From positions 1 to 6,457 of the forward strand of contig DYPM01000102.1 in the NCBI GenBank assembly GCA_020719895.1: DNA of 6,457 nt. The letters are read 5' to 3'. A program made the position numbers and the translations under genes. Origin of the DNA: Sulfurovum sp. (GTDB lineage: Bacteria; Campylobacterota; Campylobacteria; Campylobacterales; Sulfurovaceae). Position 1 is the stretch's first letter, and the number at the start of each line of letters is the position of its first letter. Below are positions 1-6,375 of this stretch, piece after piece. The notes beneath the pieces are model-generated. The model saw only the letters and a list, made by a program, of their open reading frames with translations. It was not told where the DNA came from and did no database searches.

Positions 1-8
1 AAGGAGAT

Positions 9-644
9 TTATTTGTTGTATTGTGCTTTAAGATCAGAAAAGTATTTTTGGAGAAAGGCAAAATAAGTTTCGCACACTTGATTGTTGTCGCCTGTTTTGA
101 GATAGGTATTATATTCAGTCAAAAGATCAGCTATGCCACCTGTGCCAAGATTGGTTGTGGAGCCTTTAAGAGAGTGAGTGCGTTTTTCTTGAACATGAAA
201 ATCTCCCGCATCAACATCTTTTTTGAGAAGAGGAATTTCTTCTTCTATTTGTAAAATAAGATCTTGCATAAACTCCTGTGCATCAGACTCGCTAAGACCA
301 AGTACCTTAACAGATCTACTGTGACTAAATCGTGGATAGTAGCATTGTGGTAACTTTATCGAAGTTGTAGAATGCTCAAATTTTTCTTTATGGAGTGTTT
401 CTTGCGGAGGTATTTCTTTGAGTATTGGAGTAACAGGTTTTTTAGTTTCGACAGTTTTGGTTTTTTGAACGGCAGATACAGTATCTTTTGTGCTGACACC
501 TTTAGTAGAAGGGCTTTTTTGTTTTTTGTTTTTTTGTTTGGTTGTATCTTTGGAGGTTTCTCTTTGGTTGATTATAATAAAAACACCCAATACAACCGCA
601 AGCAGTCCAAAAATGATAGACAAAATAAGAATCTCTTGTTGCAT
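9..644 (-). CDS. Membrane-anchored Hpt (histidine phosphotransfer) domain protein, 211 aa
   Basis: Likely a phosphorelay intermediate that accepts a phosphoryl group on histidine from a response-regulator receiver domain or hybrid kinase, held at the inner membrane. Residues 4-27 form one hydrophobic helix (ILILSIIFGLLAVVLGVFII). Residues 28 to about 114 are a Lys/Thr/Pro-rich, low-complexity cytoplasmic linker. Residues 115-211 form an all-helical Hpt domain with the diagnostic HSLKG box, phospho-acceptor His157. No kinase, ATPase or receiver domain is present. The start at 644 is chosen over an in-frame ATG 11 codons upstream (677) because AAAGGAG lies 7 bases before it and the putative -10 box sits between the two ATGs. 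It is divergent from the repeat-protein gene. The Hpt assignment is firm; the cognate kinase and regulator are not visible, so the pathway is unknown. Confidence 0.85.
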   Translation of the reverse strand: MQQEILILSIIFGLLAVVLGVFIIINQRETSKDTTKQKNKKQKSPSTKGVSTKDTVSAVQKTKTVETKKPVTPILKEIPPQETLHKEKFEHSTTSIKLPQCYYPRFSHSRSVKVLGLSESDAQEFMQDLILQIEEEIPLLKKDVDAGDFHVQEKRTHSLKGSTTNLGTGGIADLLTEYNTYLKTGDNNQVCETYFAFLQKYFSDLKAQYNK

Positions 645-651
645 TACATAA

Positions 652-658
652 CTCCTTT
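652..658 (-). promoter_or_regulatory. Ribosome binding site that fixes the Hpt gene start
   Basis: The minus strand reads AAAGGAG here, 7 bases before the ATG at 644. It is a near-perfect Shine-Dalgarno sequence and supports the shorter 211-residue protein over a start at 677. Confidence 0.8.
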
Positions 659-666
659 GTAGTGAT

Positions 667-682
667 AAACTATACATAGTTT
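667..682 (-). promoter_or_regulatory. Putative Hpt-gene promoter inside a 16-bp palindrome
   Basis: The minus strand reads AAACTATGTATAGTTT, a perfect 7-bp inverted repeat around a 2-base centre. Its right half contains TATAGT (669-674), a five-of-six match to the -10 box, which would place the transcript start near 662 and leave a leader of about 18 bases that includes the ribosome binding site. No -35 box is seen, as is common in Campylobacterota. The overlap of palindrome and -10 box would suit a dimeric repressor, but no regulator is identified. Confidence 0.45.
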
Positions 683-742
683 CAAATTAGGGTTAGATTA
701 AAAGGGCAGTCGGATTAATTAAGGGCATCTCTAAAAACCGTC

Positions 743-763
743 ATGCCAAACTTGATTTGGCAT
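743..763. repeat. Stem-loop 1 of the element (8-bp stem, 5-base loop)
   Basis: ATGCCAAA and TTTGGCAT pair perfectly around the loop CTTGA. With its GTC and CT flanks it aligns with the reverse complement of the stem-loop at 786-806, which suggests that both descend from one repeat unit. Confidence 0.75.
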
Positions 764-785
764 CTGTTGTGTCCTAAAATGGGAG

Positions 786-806
786 ATTGCGGGTCAAGCC
801 CGCAAT
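786..806. repeat. Stem-loop 2 of the element (8-bp stem, 5-base loop)
   Basis: ATTGCGGG and CCCGCAAT pair perfectly around the loop TCAAG. Read on the minus strand with flanks it follows the pattern GTCATTGC...GCAATCTC, a palindrome type dispersed in many bacterial genomes. Its GC-rich stem stands out in the AT-rich background. Confidence 0.75.
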
Positions 807-877
807 GACAAAAAGGGGTTTTTAGAGGTTCCCTTAATTATATATTCGGATACTTTAACTCTCATTTAAATCCTTTG

Positions 878-886
878 TGTTATAGT
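878..886 (+). promoter_or_regulatory. Extended -10 promoter element of the repeat-protein/MoxR operon
   Basis: TGTTATAGT matches the extended -10 pattern TGnTATAAT with one mismatch. The expected start of transcription, 6-8 bases past the hexamer, falls at about 892-894, on the start codon at 893. No Shine-Dalgarno sequence precedes that codon, so the message may be leaderless. Confidence 0.5.
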
Positions 887-892
887 TTTTGA

Positions 893-2275
893 ATGAAAAC
901 AGAAGAACTCAAACAACTATTACAAAATTCTTCAAACAAAAAGATTCTCTTTATCGGAAGAGAAGGGATATTTACGACCAAAGAGATCGAACGATTTTTG
1001 AAGCCTTACAAAATAGAACGTGTCACAACACTCCAAGAGAGTGTGATAGCAACTGTCGAGCATCACAGTCTTAATCCTATCGAAGAGATGCTTTCTGATG
1101 AGAGTTATGACCTAAAAATTCCATTGATTCCATTGGTACTTTTTGAGCGTCTTCTCTCTGAAAACCTCAATGATGATGCAGTATTGATGGGAATCAAACT
1201 CTCCAATGATCAATCAAGAGTGCTTCGAATGGTTCAAAACTATGACATTAGCGATACACTTTTTGTCAAACTTTTGGAGATGTATCAGTGGCATTTGGAT
1301 GAGGATGACAATAATGATGATAGGTCAGTAGTGATCGCTACATTGACACGTTATATCAAAATCACACCTGATGAACGTGATCAGCTCTACTCTGTGCTTA
1401 CACTCAAAAGATTGGTCAAAGAGTGCAACGACGCAACACTTCTTTACGCACTGCTCAATTTTCCCAACTACACCTTCAAACAAAAAGACAAACAGCAAAT
1501 ATCATTTTATGAAGTGATTGCCACAAGTGAAGCGATAGATGAGAAAGTCATCAAACGACTTTTGGCACTACACAATCCAAAAGTAGATATTTGTCTTGCC
1601 TCCAATCGTGCCGTTTCACTTGAGAGACTTTTGGTGTTTGCGGTACGTGATGATGAGAGTATCAATCTCGCATTAGCACGCAATCCAAAAATCAATGAGG
1701 CAATTTTTGAGAGACTTTTGGAGGCGGGAGATAAAGTCATTATGCGACTGTTGCACTCTCAGCCTATTGATAATTTGCGTTTGGCAAAAATAGAACAGCG
1801 ACTTGGTAAAGATACGCTTTTGAACGAGATTGGGAAAAACATTTGGCTTACAGATGAAGTAAAATTGATATTGATAGCACGTAATGATCTGTTTTTGTTG
1901 TGTAGTTTGGCTTCCAACCCAACGCTCACTTTTAAAATGATAGAGAGAATTTACCTGCGAAATATTCCCCAAACTCACTATGCAATCGCCCAAAATCCGC
2001 ACACTGTTGCAGCGATTCTCGAACAATTTTATGTTGATTATCCTCAAGATAATGTGATGTTACATCACATCGCTGCCAATCCAAACACGCCAGAAATAGT
2101 TCTAAAAGAGTTATTTGCAAAAGAAGAGATAGAGATATACAAAGGGCTTGCTTCAAACCCTTCGACGCCTATAGAGATTCTTGATATTCTCAAAATAGAC
2201 ACACGATTACGTCACGCATTGACTCACAATGAGACATTTATCCATCACCACAACACCACAAAGGTCGTGATATGA
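893..2275 (+). CDS. LRV/HEAT-like repeat protein with BRCT-like N-terminus, partner of a MoxR ATPase, 460 aa
   Basis: No exact family is recognised. Residues 17-88 (from KKILFIG to IPLIPLVLFERLL) show a beta-alpha-beta pattern resembling a BRCT domain, at low certainty. Residues 100-230 are predicted helical. From about 234 to 437 there are units of roughly 24 residues built on LAxNPxTPxxxLxxL, for example LALARNP (259-265), LASNPT (339-344), IAQNPHT (365-371), IAANPNTP (393-400) and LASNPSTP (419-426). This resembles leucine-rich-repeat-variant (LRV) solenoids, which usually bind proteins. There is no signal peptide or membrane segment, so it is probably cytoplasmic. Its stop overlaps the start of the AAA+ ATPase gene (ATGA), implying translational coupling and a shared complex; an adaptor or substrate-receptor role is inferred. 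The start at 893 lacks a Shine-Dalgarno sequence. The next in-frame Met, at residue 66, would remove most of the N-terminal domain. Confidence 0.75.
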   Translation: MKTEELKQLLQNSSNKKILFIGREGIFTTKEIERFLKPYKIERVTTLQESVIATVEHHSLNPIEEMLSDESYDLKIPLIPLVLFERLLSENLNDDAVLMGIKLSNDQSRVLRMVQNYDISDTLFVKLLEMYQWHLDEDDNNDDRSVVIATLTRYIKITPDERDQLYSVLTLKRLVKECNDATLLYALLNFPNYTFKQKDKQQISFYEVIATSEAIDEKVIKRLLALHNPKVDICLASNRAVSLERLLVFAVRDDESINLALARNPKINEAIFERLLEAGDKVIMRLLHSQPIDNLRLAKIEQRLGKDTLLNEIGKNIWLTDEVKLILIARNDLFLLCSLASNPTLTFKMIERIYLRNIPQTHYAIAQNPHTVAAILEQFYVDYPQDNVMLHHIAANPNTPEIVLKELFAKEEIEIYKGLASNPSTPIEILDILKIDTRLRHALTHNETFIHHHNTTKVVI

Positions 2276-3279
2276 AATCCTCTGATATCGCCGAAACTAT
2301 CGGCAAACTCATCACACAAAAACTCCCCGTATTTATTTGGGGTCCACCAGGTATTGGTAAATCTTCGATTGTCAAACAGATCGCACACGACAAAGAGTTG
2401 ATTTTTTTTGATTTGCGGTTGAGTCTTCTTGATCCTACCGATCTTAAAGGAATCCCTTTTTTTGATGCCCAGCGTCAAGAGGGAGTTTGGGCAAAACCAA
2501 ACTTTTTGCCTAAAGAGCCTCTCTCTAAAGGGATTTTATTTCTTGATGAGATCAATACCGCACCACCAGCAGTCCAAGCCTCTGCGTATCAGTTGATTTT
2601 GGATCGTAAAGTAGGTGAGTATGAGCTTCCTGAAGGTTGGAGTATCATCGCAGCAGGAAATAGAGAAAACGACAGAGGTGTAGTTTATAAGATGCCTTCA
2701 CCGCTTGCAAACCGTTTTGTTCACTTTGAGATGGAAGTGGATTTTGAAGATTGGAAGAGATGGGCGTATCGTGTGGGAGTGAATATTTCGATTATTGCTT
2801 ATTTGGCGTATGACACTTCGATGCTTTTTACTTTTGATCCTCAAACCAACGAAAAGAGTTTTGCAACGCCACGTTCATGGGAGTATGTAGATAAAATTCT
2901 CAAATCTGAAATTTCCCAAAGGCTTTTATTAGATGCGATTAGCGGTGCAGTAGGGCGTGAAGTGGCGGTAGGATTTTTATCATTTTGCAAAGTCATGGAT
3001 GCATTACCTGATTTTGCTTTGATTTTAGATGGTACGATTACTTCAATAGAGGAGAGAGATCATAAAGTATTGATGGCGTTGTCGATTGGTTTGGTGAATG
3101 CTCTTTTGGAGTCTCATTGTGATGAAGCAGTTGAGAATGTAGTCATATTTTCGATGACACTTCCTGCGGAGTTTGCGATTATGCTTATCAAAGATATGCA
3201 ACACAATCGCATTGATGTAGAAGGATGCGAAGCGTGGCTTGATTGGGTTGGGAAGTTTGCCTATCTTTTAGCAGAGTAG
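2272..3279 (+). CDS. MoxR-family AAA+ ATPase (AAA_5 type), 335 aa
   Basis: Predicted cytoplasmic ATP-driven remodelling or chaperone-like ATPase that should form a hexameric ring. Visible motifs are Walker A GPPGIGKS (24-31), Walker B ILFLDEIN (88-95, D92/E93), sensor 1 AAGN (127-130), an arginine-finger candidate R148 in LANRF, and a sensor-2-like TPRSW with R201. These make the ATPase module look intact. Residues from about 210 to the C-terminus are helical and not recognised. The start is coupled to the previous gene by a 4-base overlap, with AAGG at 2261-2264 serving as a weak ribosome binding site. Family members such as MoxR, NorQ, CbbQ and RavA usually act with an adjacent VWA-domain protein. 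None follows here: the operon ends in a convergent spacer. The coupled repeat protein is therefore the best partner candidate. The substrate is unknown. Confidence 0.9.
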   Translation: MKSSDIAETIGKLITQKLPVFIWGPPGIGKSSIVKQIAHDKELIFFDLRLSLLDPTDLKGIPFFDAQRQEGVWAKPNFLPKEPLSKGILFLDEINTAPPAVQASAYQLILDRKVGEYELPEGWSIIAAGNRENDRGVVYKMPSPLANRFVHFEMEVDFEDWKRWAYRVGVNISIIAYLAYDTSMLFTFDPQTNEKSFATPRSWEYVDKILKSEISQRLLLDAISGAVGREVAVGFLSFCKVMDALPDFALILDGTITSIEERDHKVLMALSIGLVNALLESHCDEAVENVVIFSMTLPAEFAIMLIKDMQHNRIDVEGCEAWLDWVGKFAYLLAE

Positions 3280-3290
3280 AGTTTTGAAAT

Positions 3291-3325
3291 ATTTCTCCCT
3301 GCTTGAAGTTTCAAGAGGGAAAAAT
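3291..3325. terminator. Hairpin between convergent genes, possible bidirectional terminator
   Basis: Arms 3291-3307 and 3310-3325 pair as CTTGAA/TTCAAG, then TCCCT/AGGGA, then ATTT/AAAT, with G3301 bulged and one C-A mismatch. It lies in the 50-base gap between the MoxR stop and the stop of the outer-membrane protein gene. Neither strand has a clean T-run just after the stem, so intrinsic termination is plausible but not textbook. Confidence 0.5.
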
Positions 3326-3329
3326 GATT

Positions 3330-4124
3330 TTAGAATGTGTAGTTTAAACCAATCATTACTACAGGATAAAATTTAAAATCTTTGATATCTTTTTTTGTTG
3401 ATTGCTCTTGTGCTTCAACGTTTTGAGTAATTATTTCATATGCTGCATCAACAATAGGATTTCCTATATTCAGCAATGAACTTCCTCTTGTTGCAGACAA
3501 ATCAACATTGGGTTCGCCGTGATACATCACACCCAAATCAAATGTAAAACCCAATCCTTTTTTGCTTGTTTCATTTCCCCAGCCCAGTCCAAGATAAGGA
3601 GCGAATTTATCAAAATCAATATTTGCATTTAAATGACCAATATCTGATGCACTATAGTTTACATTGTTGATTTCAATGTTGATAGTGTCTGTAGGTGTTG
3701 CTTTGCCTTTAAATTCGTTGTTGTTATAGTAAGCTCCACCGCTGAGTCTAAAAGTACCACCAAAAGGATAATAATCTGCCAAAATACCAACGCTCATAAG
3801 ATCAAGATCAAGATCATATTTGATATCATCAATCTCTTCGTCGGTACTGTAGCTAAAGCCATTGATATTGGCTCTAAGATTGAGATTGTCAAGTATGATA
3901 TAAGAAAAGTCAATTCCCATCCCAAGCGTTCCGCCCTTAAAGGCGATATTCATTGTGCCTTGATTGGTAGACTCTTCTTCTTTTTGAGACTCCTCTTTGG
4001 GTGTCTCATCTTGAGTTGTGGTTTGTGGCATCTCCAAAGCTTCGACAGACTCCAAAGTCTCCTCCGCAAACAGTGTAGTAGCAAGCAGTGTTGCAGTGAT
4101 GGTTGAGAGTAGTAATTTTCTCAT
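3330..4124 (-). CDS. Outer-membrane beta-barrel protein, 264 aa
   Basis: Secreted precursor of a small outer-membrane barrel. Residues 1-20 are a signal peptide (MRKLLL, hydrophobic core, likely cleavage after LFA before EE). Residues 21-56 are an acidic Glu/Thr/Gln-rich stretch that is probably unstructured in the periplasm. From about 57 on, alternating hydrophobic and polar strands run to the C-terminal YTF, the terminal-phenylalanine signal read by the BAM machinery. Conserved-looking strand motifs are PYLGLGWGN (176-184) and DLGVMYHGEPNVDL (196-209), which I associate with a broad family of uncharacterised proteobacterial barrels. A porin or transport role cannot be assigned. AAAAGGAG lies just before the start, and a TATAAT box upstream suggests transcription independent of the thioesterase gene that precedes it on the same strand. 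Confidence 0.8.
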   Translation of the reverse strand: MRKLLLSTITATLLATTLFAEETLESVEALEMPQTTTQDETPKEESQKEEESTNQGTMNIAFKGGTLGMGIDFSYIILDNLNLRANINGFSYSTDEEIDDIKYDLDLDLMSVGILADYYPFGGTFRLSGGAYYNNNEFKGKATPTDTINIEINNVNYSASDIGHLNANIDFDKFAPYLGLGWGNETSKKGLGFTFDLGVMYHGEPNVDLSATRGSSLLNIGNPIVDAAYEIITQNVEAQEQSTKKDIKDFKFYPVVMIGLNYTF

Positions 4125-4130
4125 CTGTTT

Positions 4131-4158
4131 CTCCTTTTGTGTGAATCGTACTATTATA
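4131..4158 (-). promoter_or_regulatory. Promoter and ribosome binding site of the outer-membrane protein gene
   Basis: The minus strand carries a perfect TATAAT at 4153-4158 and AAAAGGAG at 4131-4138, 6 bases before the ATG. The predicted transcript start near 4146 gives a leader of about 22 bases. No convincing -35 box is seen. Confidence 0.6.
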
Positions 4159-4182
4159 GCTATTGTGCTACTTTATTTATCC

Positions 4183-4572
4183 TTATTCTTGACTCTTTTT
4201 TTGTGTCTCTTCAAAAACTTTAATATAGTCATTGGGAAAGCGTTTGGGTTTTCCCTCTTCTATGTAAACCAATACAATATCCATACCAAATAAAATCGTA
4301 TTCTCTCGATAGATCTCTTGACGTAGAATGAGTGAGGTATTGCGTCTCTCTTTGATGGTAGTAAAAACTTCCAAAAGATCACCAAGTCGTGATACTGCAA
4401 AAAAATCTGCGTCGATTTTACGCACTACAAAACCACTTTTGTATTTTTCGTGAGGCATCATATTTCGACTAAAAAAAATTTCACTTCTTGCTCTTTCGCA
4501 AAATTTGATAAAATTGGTGTGATATACGATACCGCCTGCATCCGTATCTTCGTAATAAACTCTAACTTTCAT
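4183..4572 (-). CDS. ybgC: YbgC-type acyl-CoA thioesterase (hotdog fold, 4HBT family), 129 aa
   Basis: Hydrolyses acyl-CoA thioesters in the cytoplasm; in E. coli and Helicobacter, YbgC proteins are linked to phospholipid or acyl-chain metabolism. The N-terminus YYEDTDAGGIVYHTNF (6-21) is the family signature. The catalytic Asp is D11, matching D18 of E. coli YbgC, and H18 follows in the VYH motif. FVVRKIDADFFAVSRLGDLLEV (48-69) also matches the family's core strand region. The length is close to the 134 residues of E. coli YbgC, so the gene is intact. In many Proteobacteria ybgC heads the tol-pal operon; here it precedes an outer-membrane barrel gene instead. Upstream purine-rich AGGA and AAGAGAG give a fair ribosome binding site. 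The exact acyl substrate cannot be read from the sequence. Confidence 0.9.
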   Translation of the reverse strand: MKVRVYYEDTDAGGIVYHTNFIKFCERARSEIFFSRNMMPHEKYKSGFVVRKIDADFFAVSRLGDLLEVFTTIKERRNTSLILRQEIYRENTILFGMDIVLVYIEEGKPKRFPNDYIKVFEETQKKSQE

Positions 4573-4620
4573 CTCTCTTTTTCCTGTTTTTAAATAAAAT
4601 TGAACCCATCTGAATTAATT

Positions 4621-4633
4621 CTCAAATTTTGAG
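4621..4633. promoter_or_regulatory. Small palindrome in the divergent spacer, possible operator
   Basis: CTCAAA and TTTGAG form a perfect 6-bp inverted repeat around one T. It lies about midway between the divergent starts of the thioesterase (4572) and nuclease-like (4678) genes, where a regulator could affect both. AT-rich DNA yields such palindromes by chance, so confidence is low. Confidence 0.25.
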
Positions 4634-4677
4634 CATTATTTTACTAAAAAATAGAGACAAATATCCAAGGCAAAACT

Positions 4678-6357
4678 ATGAACCCCAAAAAACTCCCATA
4701 CGGTTTAAGCGATTTTAAAAGAGTCAAGACAGAAAATTATTATTATTTTGATAAAACACCTTTTATCGAAAAAATAGAAAATGAAGCAGATTTTTTGTTT
4801 TTTCTTCGCCCTCGCAGGTTTGGCAAAAGCTTAACGATTGCGATGTTAGAGGCGTATTATGATGTGTATTATAAAGAGCAATTTAACGATATTTTTCAAA
4901 ACACCTATATTTTAGAGAATCAAACACCCTATAAAAGCAGTTTTTATATTTTACGATTTGATTTTAGTGGAGTTGATATTACCGATTATGAGAGTAGTTT
5001 TAGAAATAATATCCATTCAGAACTTATTCGATTTTCACAAAGATATAAAATGAATTTTAGTTTTGAAGCAAAAAACCCCATTGATAACATGAAGTATTTG
5101 CTTGGGTATTGCTCCACAAACCAACTCCCCCTTTATATTCTCATAGATGAATATGATAATTTTGTCAATAAACTTTTAGTAAGCGACATGCAAAGTTATC
5201 AAGGGATGGTGACAAATAAAGAAGCCTTTTATAAAGAGTTTTTTACCATGCTAAAAGTTGGCACAAGTGGAAATGACAGTGCCATCAAAAAAATGTTCTT
5301 CACAGGAGTTTCCCCTTTAGCTTTGTTTGATGTAACAAGCGGAAGCAATATTGGGAAAAATATCTCTTTGAATGAAACCTTTAACGACATGGTGGGAGTC
5401 ACAAAAAAAGAACTTTTAGAACTCATTAGTTATTATAAACTGCAAGACAAACAAGAGGAAATTATAGAGCGATGCGATACTTGGTATAACAATTACAGAT
5501 TTAACAAAGACACAGAACACACAATCTACAACAGTGACATGATTTTATACTATTTTGACCATCTTATTCGCACCAATAAAGAACCAGAACAACTCATAGA
5601 TGTCAATGTGCGAACTGATTATTCTAAGCTTAAATATTTGGTTTATACCAATAAAAAACTCAATGGAAATTTTGACCTTTTAAACCAACTTATCCAAAAC
5701 GAAAAAGTAACTATTGACACAATCAAAGATAATTTTAGTGCTTTTGAGATGCTTGAAGTGGATAATTTCAAATCGTTTTTATTCTCGCTTGGGTTTTTGA
5801 CCATGAAAAAAGATTTGTTTCAAATTGAACTCTCTATTCCAAATCAAACCATCAAAAAAATAGTGGCAGATTTTATTTACAGTGCTTACAAAGATATAAA
5901 TTTTCATCCACGACTTGATACTTTCAACAACTATTTGGCACAATTTGCAATCAATAAAGACTTAAAAGTTTTTCACTATCTCAACGAACAAGTAAAAGCA
6001 CAATCAAGCATACGAGATTATATTGATGGAGAAAACTTTGTCAAAGGTTTTTTAGTGGCTTACTTGTCGCTCAATCCTTACTATGAAGTAAAAACAGAAT
6101 TTGAAGTCACAAAAGGTTTTGTAGATATTTTGCTAAATCCAAGCAAACCAGAAATCCCTTACGGCGGAATGATAGAGCTTAAATATATCCCAAAATCTAA
6201 GTTTACTGAAAAGCTCAAAAAAGAAAAAATCAAAGACGCATTAGAACAATTGGATAGATATGACATAAAAACGGTAAAGCATTTGAGAGATAAACCATTT
6301 GTAAGAATAATATTAGTTTATTGTGGGTGGGAAATGGTGTATTGCGAAGAGGTTTGA
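4678..6357 (+). CDS. AAA-ATPase-like / PD-(D/E)XK nuclease-like fusion protein (DUF1703 type), 559 aa
   Basis: Belongs to the family with an N-terminal AAA-ATPase_like domain and a C-terminal PD-(D/E)XK nuclease-like domain. The start fits the family pattern (LPYGLSDFKRV...YYYFDKTPFIEKI). Walker A is RPRRFGKSL (44-52, K50), Walker B is YILIDEYDNF (153-162, D157/E158), and a sensor-like segment FFTGVSPLALFDVTSG spans 207-222. The C-terminal core reads FVDILL (D483), then GGMIELKYI with E500 and K502, then EQLDRY (523-528). The D...ExK catalytic set therefore appears complete. The family is often multicopy and lies in accessory DNA; its function is not settled, though nuclease activity linked to ATP binding is the expectation. 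AAGG at 4667-4670 is a weak ribosome binding site. The gene is rich in A and T at synonymous positions, which may hint at transfer; this was judged by eye. Confidence 0.88.
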   Translation: MNPKKLPYGLSDFKRVKTENYYYFDKTPFIEKIENEADFLFFLRPRRFGKSLTIAMLEAYYDVYYKEQFNDIFQNTYILENQTPYKSSFYILRFDFSGVDITDYESSFRNNIHSELIRFSQRYKMNFSFEAKNPIDNMKYLLGYCSTNQLPLYILIDEYDNFVNKLLVSDMQSYQGMVTNKEAFYKEFFTMLKVGTSGNDSAIKKMFFTGVSPLALFDVTSGSNIGKNISLNETFNDMVGVTKKELLELISYYKLQDKQEEIIERCDTWYNNYRFNKDTEHTIYNSDMILYYFDHLIRTNKEPEQLIDVNVRTDYSKLKYLVYTNKKLNGNFDLLNQLIQNEKVTIDTIKDNFSAFEMLEVDNFKSFLFSLGFLTMKKDLFQIELSIPNQTIKKIVADFIYSAYKDINFHPRLDTFNNYLAQFAINKDLKVFHYLNEQVKAQSSIRDYIDGENFVKGFLVAYLSLNPYYEVKTEFEVTKGFVDILLNPSKPEIPYGGMIELKYIPKSKFTEKLKKEKIKDALEQLDRYDIKTVKHLRDKPFVRIILVYCGWEMVYCEEV

Positions 6358-6375
6358 GATAAAAAAGAATTATAA

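Larger units (their letters stand above)
716..840. mobile_element. MITE-like palindromic element with terminal inverted repeats
   Basis: Outer arms 716-739 and 817-840 are inverted repeats matching at 22 of 24 positions. Counting from GGG to CCC (723-833), the core is 111 bp with 17-bp ends (GGGCATCTCTAAAAACC against GGGAACCTCTAAAAACC) and is flanked on both sides by TTAATTA, readable as a TTAA or longer target duplication. Because TTAATTAA is itself palindromic, the exact boundary is ambiguous. Inside are two stem-loops (743-763 and 786-806) that are diverged inverted copies of each other. There is no reading frame of note, so any mobility would need a transposase supplied in trans. The end sequence recalls some IS5-like elements, but that is an impression, not a match. 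Confidence 0.6.

Noticed and set aside
372..662. Plus-strand open frame opposite the Hpt gene
   Set aside because: It lies antisense to a well-supported gene, encodes a Phe-rich low-complexity product typical of the complement of Lys-rich coding, and has no recognised domain.
645..677. Longer start for the Hpt protein at 677 (11 extra residues)
   Set aside because: The extra segment overlaps the putative -10 palindrome and lacks a ribosome binding site, whereas AAAGGAG sits exactly before the ATG at 644.
716..840. The hairpin-rich stretch as a transcription terminator
   Set aside because: It lies between the 5' ends of two divergent genes, so no known transcript ends there, and its terminal repeats and flanking TTAATTA fit an inserted element better.
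711..851. CGGAT at 711-715 and 847-851 as a target duplication of the element
   Set aside because: The right copy is separated from the repeat arm by six unrelated bases; five bases can match by chance, and TTAATTA directly abuts both ends instead.
1507..2156. Minus-strand open frames inside the repeat-protein gene
   Set aside because: They overlap the coherent LRV repeats on the other strand, show no domain, and arise from the repetitive codon pattern.
4018..4293. Plus-strand open frame spanning the outer-membrane protein start
   Set aside because: It runs antisense across two supported genes and their promoter, with no ribosome binding site or protein family seen.
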